The notes under the pieces are model-generated. The model was given only the letters and a program-made list of their open reading frames with translations. It made no database searches and was not told the origin of the DNA. Positions 58,121 to 64,000 of a DNA stretch of 64,000 nucleotides are shown here, piece after piece. The stretch comes from Natrinema sp. HArc-T2 (lineage in GTDB: Archaea > Halobacteriota > Halobacteria > Halobacteriales > Natrialbaceae), in contig NZ_JBGUAZ010000003.1 in NCBI RefSeq assembly GCF_041821085.1, positions 372,001-436,000 on the forward strand, written 5' to 3'. A program made the position numbers and the translations under genes. The number at the start of each line of letters is the position of its first letter. The stretch's first letter is position 1.

Positions 58121-59356
58121 CTATCGAAGACAGGCAGCGACGACCGCGAGCATCTCCTCGCCCCGGACTTCGTCGGCGAACAGCGGCACGCGCCGGACGT
58201 CGGTCCCGCGGAAGAGGTCCTGTGCCTCGGCTAAAGCGGATTGCTGGACATCCCAGCGTCGTTGACAGAACTCACAGTCATCGAGGTTCGGCTGGAGGAA
58301 CTCGCCCTCGACGTCGTCGGTGACGTTCGACAGCGGCTCCATCACCCGGTTGACGACGACGGTGCCGACGGGAATCTCGAACTCCTGGAGTTGCTGGCGC
58401 AGTCGCTTCGATTCGAAGACGCTCATCTCCTCGGGGATCATGACGATCCGGAAGTCCGTCCGTGCGGGATCTTGCAGGGCGGCCCGCAGCCGCTCGATGC
58501 GCTCGCGAAGGACTTCCAAGTCCTCGAGCTCGTTTTCGTTTTCCGGCGCCTCCTGACCGCCGAACATTCCTTTGACGCCCTCTAACATGCCGCCGATGCG
58601 CTGGCGGAACTTCATCAGCCGGCCCATCATCGTGTCCATGATCTCGGGCAACTGCAGCAGGCGGAGGGTGTGGCCGGTCGGGGCCGTGTCGACGACGACG
58701 CGCTCGAAGCGCTCGTCGTCCATGTACTCGAGTAAGAGTTGCATCGCGGCGGCCTCGTCAGCGCCGGGCATCGCGCCGCCGAAGAGGGCGTCCATCGGTG
58801 ATTCGCCGCCGAGCATGTCGCCGAGACCCCCGAGTGGGCCGCCCTCGGCTCCTTCACCACCGGGGAAGGGGGAGGCACCGCCCGCGCCCGCTCCGCCGGC
58901 GAATGGATCGTCGTCCGCTTCCGTTCCGGCACCTGCACCCGCACCGCCGAAGGGAGTCTCGCCGCGTTCCATCGCAGCCTCGGGATCGATCTCGGCTGCA
59001 TAGAGCGGGATGTCGTCCCGGATGCGACCAGGTTCGGCTGGAATGTCGGTATCGAAGGTGTCGGAAAGCGAGTGTGCGGGGTCGGTCGAAACCACCAGCG
59101 TCGGCGTCCCGGCGCGGGCGCTGTCGAGGGCAGTCGCAGCCGCCATCGTCGTCTTCCCGACGCCGCCTTTCCCACCGTAGAGGACGTAGTCGGGGCCGTC
59201 GATCGGCTCGTCGGACGGCTCGACGTCGATGGTGTCGCGCTCCTCATCGGCGTCGACGGAGTCCGTCGGCGTAACCTCGATGGTGTTTCCACCTTCGTCG
59301 CTGTCCATCGTCGATTCGTCGTCCTCCTCGACCGGTTCGACGTCGATGCCGCTCAT
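58121..59356 (-). CDS. Get3/ArsA-family ATPase with acidic N-terminal extension
   Basis: 411 residues. Deviant Walker A GGKGGVGKTT at 61-70, switch I in VVSTDPAHSLSDTFDTD, DTAPTGHTLRLLQLPE switch II, and a Zn-type CxxC (DDCEFCQRRW). The helical client-groove subdomain has MDTMMGRLMKFRQRIGGMLEGVKGMFGG. The first 55 residues are strongly acidic, and residues about 138-180 are a Gly/Ala-rich insert (GGAGAGAGTEADDDPFAGG). Get3 delivers tail-anchored membrane proteins in eukaryotes; archaeal members are presumed similar. Confidence 0.88.
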   Translation of the reverse strand: MSGIDVEPVEEDDESTMDSDEGGNTIEVTPTDSVDADEERDTIDVEPSDEPIDGPDYVLYGGKGGVGKTTMAAATALDSARAGTPTLVVSTDPAHSLSDTFDTDIPAEPGRIRDDIPLYAAEIDPEAAMERGETPFGGAGAGAGTEADDDPFAGGAGAGGASPFPGGEGAEGGPLGGLGDMLGGESPMDALFGGAMPGADEAAAMQLLLEYMDDERFERVVVDTAPTGHTLRLLQLPEIMDTMMGRLMKFRQRIGGMLEGVKGMFGGQEAPENENELEDLEVLRERIERLRAALQDPARTDFRIVMIPEEMSVFESKRLRQQLQEFEIPVGTVVVNRVMEPLSNVTDDVEGEFLQPNLDDCEFCQRRWDVQQSALAEAQDLFRGTDVRRVPLFADEVRGEEMLAVVAACLR

Positions 59357-59419
59357 ACCCCGGGGTTTCCTGCCCCGACACGAGTATTCGTCGGTCTCGA
59401 GCGCCCACCGCTGTCGCCA

Positions 59420-60520
59420 TCAGTCGAAATACGCTGCCAGTCGCTCAGCCGCTTCCTCGACGCGTGGTGTCACGAGCGCGAACCGCAGCCACTCGCTGCG
59501 CGCGTCGCCGAAGGCCTCGCCGGGCATCCCGGCCACGCCGGCCTCGTCGATTAATCGCTCGACGTTTGCAAGCGTGCCCGGATACCCCTCGAAGCGTGCC
59601 ATCACGTAGAACGAGCCACTCGGCGTGGTGTACTCTGCGCCTGCCGCCTCGAGTGCGTCGGTAAACGTCTCGACTCGCTCGCGGAGCCGCTGGCGGTTTC
59701 GCTCGTAGTACTCGGGCCCTGTCTCGCGAAGCGCCTGCAGGACCGCGTACTGAGCCGGGCGAGTCGTCGCGACGTTGACCAGCATGTGACGACTCTTGGC
59801 GTCCGCGACGAGTTCTGGCGGGAAGATCGCGTAGCCCACCCGGAACCCGGTGATCGCCATCGACTTCGAGAACGCGTTGGTGACGATCCGGTTGCCCGAG
59901 TCGGTCTCGAGTGCGCTCGCGAACGCCCCCGAAAGGTCGTAGTGGTCGTACACCTCGTCGCTGATCAGGATCGCGTCGTACTCCTCGGCGATGGCGACGA
60001 GTTCGCGCATCGTTTCGGCGGGATAGACCGCGCCCGTCGGGTTGTTCGGCGTGTTCACGACGATCGCGGCCGTCTCGTCGCTTGCAGCCGTCCGGACGGC
60101 GGCGGGGTCCAGGTACCCCTCGTCGTCGGTCGCGACGAACCGCTGTGTCCCACCGAGCATCGTCGTCTTCCCCGGATAGTAGGGATAGACCGGGTCAGTC
60201 AGCAGTATCTCGCTTCCGCACTCGCGCTCGAGGGCTCGCGCCATCGCGAGGTAGTTCGCCTCGCCCGCACCGTTCGTGACGACGACCTGCTCGGCGTCGA
60301 CGCCGCGGCGGGCGGCAATCTCCGCGCGCAACTCGCGCAGTCCCTCGCTGGGTGCGTACTGGAACCGGTCTGGCTCGAGGTCGGCGTACTCGCACAGCCC
60401 CTCCCGGAGCGCCTCGGGGGGTTCCCAGTCGGGGTTCCCGCTGACCATATCGATGACGTCGCGGTCCGCCGCGTCCGCATACTCCATCACGTGGAAGAAC
60501 AGCGGCGTCTCGTAGTCCAT
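59420..60520 (-). CDS. Class I/II pyridoxal-phosphate aminotransferase
   Basis: 366 residues. VSGNPDWEPPEALREGL, GAGEANYLAMARALER, VNTPNNPTGAVYPAETM (Asn for PLP), SDEVYDHYD, and the aldimine Lys in VTNAFSKSMAITGFRVGYAI. The C-terminus ends RFALVTPRVEEAAERLAAYF. It is an aspartate/aromatic-type aminotransferase of the fold-type I family; amino acid specificity is open. No linked biosynthetic gene. Confidence 0.88.
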   Translation of the reverse strand: MDYETPLFFHVMEYADAADRDVIDMVSGNPDWEPPEALREGLCEYADLEPDRFQYAPSEGLRELRAEIAARRGVDAEQVVVTNGAGEANYLAMARALERECGSEILLTDPVYPYYPGKTTMLGGTQRFVATDDEGYLDPAAVRTAASDETAAIVVNTPNNPTGAVYPAETMRELVAIAEEYDAILISDEVYDHYDLSGAFASALETDSGNRIVTNAFSKSMAITGFRVGYAIFPPELVADAKSRHMLVNVATTRPAQYAVLQALRETGPEYYERNRQRLRERVETFTDALEAAGAEYTTPSGSFYVMARFEGYPGTLANVERLIDEAGVAGMPGEAFGDARSEWLRFALVTPRVEEAAERLAAYFD

Positions 60521-60636
60521 ACCGGATACTCGGGAGCCACGCCCCGTGTTCTTTCCGTTTTCAGGTTACACAGTGTGCCGTCGATATCGCGATCGCCACC
60601 CTCGCTTTCACAACGGTGTCGCTCGTCGACTCGAGC

Positions 60637-61149
60637 ATGAACGACGACATCGACCGCGAGTTGCCGATGGCAGTCGGCGATGCGCTTCGCGACCGTGACG
60701 AGACGCTTGCCGTCGCCGAGTCCTGTACCGGCGGGCTGATCGGTGCCGCAATCACCGCCGTCCCGGGTGCCAGCGACTACTTCGACGCCGGATTAGCGAC
60801 CTACGCCTACGACGCCAAGCGCCGCCACCTCGGCGTGAGCCGCGAGTCACTGGACGAACACGGTGCCGTCTCCGAACCAGTCGCCCGCGAGATGGCACGG
60901 GGGGTCCGCGACGTTACGGACGTCACGTGGGGGGTCGCGACGACCGGGATCGCCGGTCCGACTGGCGGGACCGACGACAATCCGGTCGGGACTGTCTATA
61001 TTGGCATCTCCTATGCGGGCCCGTGGGGCAGCGAGGAATCGTATGCGACCATCTCCCGGTACGTCTTCGACGGCGACCGAGCCACCGTTCGCGCGAAGAC
61101 CGTCGACCAGGCGCTTGAGGATCTGCTCGCCGAACTCGAGGCCCAGTAA
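60637..61149 (+). CDS. CinA-family amidohydrolase (NMN deamidase-like)
   Basis: 170 residues from ATG 60637. LAVAESCTGGLIGAAITAVPGASDYFDAGLATYAYDAKRRHLGV is the CinA C-terminal domain with the SCTGG nucleophile region, and ATTGIAGPTGGTDDNPVGTVYIGISY the second motif. It removes the amide from nicotinamide mononucleotide in pyridine-nucleotide salvage. This is a stand-alone version without the MoaB-like N-domain, as in most archaea. Confidence 0.9.
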   Translation: MNDDIDRELPMAVGDALRDRDETLAVAESCTGGLIGAAITAVPGASDYFDAGLATYAYDAKRRHLGVSRESLDEHGAVSEPVAREMARGVRDVTDVTWGVATTGIAGPTGGTDDNPVGTVYIGISYAGPWGSEESYATISRYVFDGDRATVRAKTVDQALEDLLAELEAQ

Positions 61150-61224
61150 CGCCCGAGACCCGTCGGCGTCGGCGACTCTCTCGAGAGAAAACTATTCCCC
61201 ACAGGCATCCCCAGATGCGGGTAG

Positions 61225-61710
61225 ATGAACAAGAAGGGTCACGTGCTAAACGCCGTGTTGTTGAGCATCGGGCTGGGGTATCTGCTCGTGCCGGTGGGGG
61301 ATCTGGAGACGTTCAAGACGATCCTAATGATCGGCGTGCCGGTCACGCTGGGAGCGCTCTTTCCGGACGTCGACACTGCCTTCGGTAAGCACCGAAAAAC
61401 GTTGCACAATCTGCCAATCTTACTCGGCTTCGTCGCCTTTCCGTACGTCTTCGGCAATCTCGAGTACGTCTGGATCGGCGTGTTGACACACTACGTGCTC
61501 GACGTGGCGGGGAGCAAGCGCGGAATCGCGCTGTTCTATCCGATCTCGAAACAAGAATATGGACTCCCGACAGGAGTTACAGTCAGCAGCAAGCGCGCTG
61601 ATTTCGTGACCGCGGTCGTCACCGTTGGCGAACTAGCACTGGCCGCCGTGGTCGTGTTTGAACTCCCCCAGTTTGCATTTGAACTGGGACGACAGCTCGT
61701 CGGCCTGTAA
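61225..61710 (+). CDS. Membrane-bound metal-dependent hydrolase (YdjM/LexA-regulated family)
   Basis: 161 residues, four membrane segments. Metal-binding clues: MNKKGHVLNAVLLSIGLGYLLVP with an N-terminal GH, GALFPDVDTAFGKHRKTLHNLPILLGF (DxD and HRxxxH) and VLTHYVLDVAGSKRG. It belongs to the YdjM family of inner-membrane metallohydrolases. Substrate unknown. Confidence 0.85.
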   Translation: MNKKGHVLNAVLLSIGLGYLLVPVGDLETFKTILMIGVPVTLGALFPDVDTAFGKHRKTLHNLPILLGFVAFPYVFGNLEYVWIGVLTHYVLDVAGSKRGIALFYPISKQEYGLPTGVTVSSKRADFVTAVVTVGELALAAVVVFELPQFAFELGRQLVGL

Positions 61711-61839
61711 CGCTCTTGCAGTTCCGAGTTCGTCTACAGCAGGGTTCGTGACTCGAGGGTGCGGTGCCTTCGATCGGGTGGCCAACTCGAGTAAGATACC
61801 TGAGATGACCCTCGGTTCTAAAACGCGTCCAGGAGGCGA

Positions 61840-62814
61840 CTACCGCCGGTTCGGCGTCCACTCGTCGCAGGCGTCCATGTCGTCCATCGCCGTCTCGTGG
61901 CGGGCACAGTAGGGAACCATCCCGTCCGAGGACCGGACGTATTCGAACTGTGCGCAGTTCCCACAGTAGCGGTCCGTCGGTTCGGCTTGCTGGTCGGTCG
62001 TCGACTCGACGATTTCGGCGTCACGACCGTCGCCGACGTCGAGCGGTGAGGAAATATCCGAGGCCGCGGAGCCGCCGTCGCTGGTGGCTGCACCGACGTG
62101 TCGGCCACGTTGTGAACTGCGACTGCGAGTCGGTGGTGACTCCTGTGACGTACTCATACTCGAGCGCTCGTCGTACGAGAGCGCCGCTCCGGACGTGTCA
62201 TCCACGTTGGTCTGTGTCTCGACGTCTCCGTCGGGCGTCCCGCCGAGGAATCCGATCCCGCCAAGGCCCTCCGAGACCTCCTCGTCGTCCGACTCGATAA
62301 CCGTCTTGTTGTGTCGGGTGACGTTCATCTGGAGGGACCCGCCAGGGTCGTTGCGCCGCTTGAACGTCGCGATGGCGCTGAACAGACTCCACACGGACGT
62401 CAGAAGCCCGAGCAGGTAGACGACCGACACCTCGAGCGTGAGCTGCTGGCCGTAGCCACGCCAGTGTGTGGGGTAGGCGTGCCAGAAGAGTGCGACGCCG
62501 AGCAGACAGAGACTGCCACTAATCACGGCGGCGGCCTGGATGCGACGGCTGGCCGGTAAGACGACGAAGACGCCGACGAGCGCAGTCGGGACACTCAACC
62601 CGGCGAGGACGCCCCCGACACGGACGGTCGCGAACTGGGGGGCGATGTCTCCGGAAAGAGCGACCACATACCCGCCGAAGAGGTCGGTCGTTGCCACGAG
62701 TACGGCTACGACGGCCAGGACCGCACCGAGAAGCACGAGCGCCGTTCCCGCATACAGCCGGCGGCTCGTCACCCCCGGTCCGGTCCCGTCGTAAACCTCC
62801 GTCAGGCTTGTCAT
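61840..62814 (-). CDS. DUF7139-like membrane protein with C-terminal zinc-knuckle
   Basis: 324 residues from ATG 62814. Four membrane helices in the first 150 residues (including YAGTALVLLGAVLAVVAVLVATTDLFGGY and VVYLLGLLTSVWSLFSAIATF), a Ser/Asp-rich disordered linker (about 165-280), and a C-terminal Cys-rich end CGNCAQFEYVRSSDGMVPYCARHETAMDDMDACDEW. The four Cys/His ligands look like a zinc site. Known from haloarchaea; role unknown. Close on one side is the YdjM-type gene (convergent). Confidence 0.76.
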   Translation of the reverse strand: MTSLTEVYDGTGPGVTSRRLYAGTALVLLGAVLAVVAVLVATTDLFGGYVVALSGDIAPQFATVRVGGVLAGLSVPTALVGVFVVLPASRRIQAAAVISGSLCLLGVALFWHAYPTHWRGYGQQLTLEVSVVYLLGLLTSVWSLFSAIATFKRRNDPGGSLQMNVTRHNKTVIESDDEEVSEGLGGIGFLGGTPDGDVETQTNVDDTSGAALSYDERSSMSTSQESPPTRSRSSQRGRHVGAATSDGGSAASDISSPLDVGDGRDAEIVESTTDQQAEPTDRYCGNCAQFEYVRSSDGMVPYCARHETAMDDMDACDEWTPNRR

Positions 62815-62951
62815 ACGCAGCCGTTCGGTGCCCCGCCACAAAACGATACGTCAGACACATCTCGATTGCCGGAGAGGTTCCGATGGTCGCGGGGCTCCGA
62901 ACGGTCTGTGGAAGCGAAAGTTTGAATCGCTGGGCTCGCAAACGGTCGCGC

Positions 62952-63239
62952 ATGAGTGACGAGGACGAGGACGCGGAGCCGACTGTCTCACTCGGGACAC
63001 ACACGCCCGTCGAGGGCGCGCCACTCGCCCGCGTAAGTTCGCGGCTGACCTGGCCGAAAGAGAAAAGCGAAATCGACCGCCTCGAGGGCGAGACTGTACT
63101 CCGGACCCCTGACGGCCCCCGTGAGCTGTCCGACGTGCTCGACGCTATCGATGAGACGTACTTCCAGCGCCACCAGGAGTTCGAGACCCACGTCCGTGAC
63201 GTGATCGGGACTGGCCCGATTCCGACTGCTGACGAGTAA
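62952..63239 (+). CDS. DUF5789-like small acidic protein
   Basis: 95 residues from ATG 62952. SSRLTWPKEKSEIDRLEGETVLRTPDGPRELSDVLDAIDETYFQRHQEFETHVRDVIG is the DUF5789 core, usually a single alpha/beta unit. Function unknown. It is directly followed, 4 bp later, by the CPBP-like gene, so the two are probably one operon. Confidence 0.78.
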   Translation: MSDEDEDAEPTVSLGTHTPVEGAPLARVSSRLTWPKEKSEIDRLEGETVLRTPDGPRELSDVLDAIDETYFQRHQEFETHVRDVIGTGPIPTADE

Positions 63240-63243
63240 CACA

Positions 63244-63939
63244 GTGTCGTCCGAGCCGGACCAACACGGCGCTGGCTGGCTTCGGGACCGGCTGCGGCTA
63301 TCCTGGGTCCAGAAAACGCTGCTCCTTGGTGCCGTGCTCTCGCTGTTGTGGATGCAGCTGGTCCCCGGCGAGTTAGATCGCCGAATCGTCGTCGACGGGG
63401 TGCTTCTGATCGGTGGGCCGCTCGCGCTCGGCCTCTCACACGGGAACCGCATCGGGTGGCACGTCGATCGCGTCGCGATTCGAAATACCGTCCTGCTCGC
63501 GCTGTTCGTCCTCCCCTTCTATGTCGTCGGCTCGACGCTGCCGACGATCCGTGCATACTATCCGATCTGGACGACGTCCGCCGCACCCGCGGCGTTTCTC
63601 CCACACGCGATGAAGCTCATGGTACTCGCACTCGCCGCCGAGACCTACTATCGTGGGCTGCTCTGTGTCGGCGTCAAGGAAATCGGCATCGTTGCGGTGT
63701 TTATCAGCCCCGTCGTCTACATGCTCCATCACACCTCGAAGCCGCCGATCGAGTTCGTCCTGTCGGGCCCGACGGACGTCCTCTTCGGTGCCGTCGACTA
63801 CGCGTCCGACTCCATTCTCCCGTCAGTAGTCGCCCACGGCGGCGGCCTCGTCTTGCTCGACTGGCTCGTCATACACGAACCAGTGTTCGATCCCCTCCCC
63901 GTGATCCGCTTTCTCGAGTGGGTGCCGATCCCGCTGTAA
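63244..63939 (+). CDS. CPBP-like intramembrane protease family protein
   Basis: 231 residues from GTG 63244, 4 bp after the DUF5789 stop. About six membrane helices. AAETYYRGLLCVGVKEIG lies where CPBP/Rce1 proteases have EExxxR, but the first Glu is replaced (AET not EEx) so the diad is reduced. VVYMLHHTSKPP carries the next His position and VVAHGGGLVLLDW the third. It may be a catalytically weak or substrate-binding member; archaeal roles are unknown. Confidence 0.7.
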   Translation: MSSEPDQHGAGWLRDRLRLSWVQKTLLLGAVLSLLWMQLVPGELDRRIVVDGVLLIGGPLALGLSHGNRIGWHVDRVAIRNTVLLALFVLPFYVVGSTLPTIRAYYPIWTTSAAPAAFLPHAMKLMVLALAAETYYRGLLCVGVKEIGIVAVFISPVVYMLHHTSKPPIEFVLSGPTDVLFGAVDYASDSILPSVVAHGGGLVLLDWLVIHEPVFDPLPVIRFLEWVPIPL

Positions 63940-64000
63940 TCAGCAGTGACCCGGTCCCCGTCTTTCACCCGGTCTCTCTGGTGACAGGCGATCGATCGAT

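Overview
The window is chromosomal DNA from an extremely halophilic archaeon (class Halobacteria, probably a Natrialbaceae member such as Natrinema, Haloterrigena or a relative; the rank is inference). Support comes from high G+C, very acidic proteins, leaderless-type promoters with a TATA element about 27 nt before the ATG, tightly overlapping ATGA or TGATG gene junctions, and many families known mainly from haloarchaea (DUF7344, DUF7282, DUF7521, DUF7535, DUF5789, cbaDBAC-type oxidase). No rRNA, tRNA or CRISPR array was seen.

1-17 kb is an accessory, surface-oriented region. It holds a sugar aminotransferase cut by the left edge, coupled to a left-handed beta-helix acyltransferase; three paralogous membrane-anchored HTH proteins (DUF7344 type); a DUF1616 membrane protein; PadR and winged-helix regulators; a secreted acidic glycoprotein-like protein with a 54-bp tandem repeat; a nucleotide-sugar epimerase; and a SipW-type secretion module. 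That module is a SipW-cognate secreted protein (12563-13900) and, across a dead IS1595-type transposase, a regulator, signal peptidase and second SipW-like substrate operon. A dihydroorotase-like amidohydrolase lies among them.

17-34 kb is bioenergetic: pyrD, a small zinc ribbon, a [2Fe-2S] thioredoxin-like protein, a nine-gene Mrp-type cation/proton antiporter operon (E-F-G-DUF4040-B-C-D-D-D, with the E subunit fused to a UspA-like domain), a degenerate tyrosine recombinase, an alpha/beta hydrolase, and a compact cytochrome ba3 oxidase operon (cbaD-cbaB-cbaA-cbaC) facing an HTH/DUF7521 pair.

34-50 kb is mixed housekeeping: two UspA proteins, a tandem VOC protein, an NhaC antiporter, a DRG GTPase, a probable DtxR-type metal-regulated two-gene operon, tiaS with a displaced copy of its 3' end, a conserved HTH regulator, a glutaredoxin, an NCS2 purine permease, a TrkA protein, an orphan DNA methyltransferase, a CaCA exchanger and a glutathionyl-hydroquinone-reductase-like protein. 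An approximately 80-bp imperfect palindromic repeat recurs in intergenic gaps here and at 5.7-6.6 kb.

50-64 kb is mainly core genome: a uronate-dehydrogenase-like SDR, a Tat lipoprotein, an SRPBCC protein, a DUF6735 protein, a MutS-family ATPase, purF, a tautomerase, a Get3/ArsA ATPase, an aminotransferase, a CinA amidase, a YdjM-type membrane hydrolase, DUF7139 and DUF5789 proteins, and a CPBP-like protease. Annotations rest on reading translations and motifs by eye; no database search was run, and family numbers are from memory.
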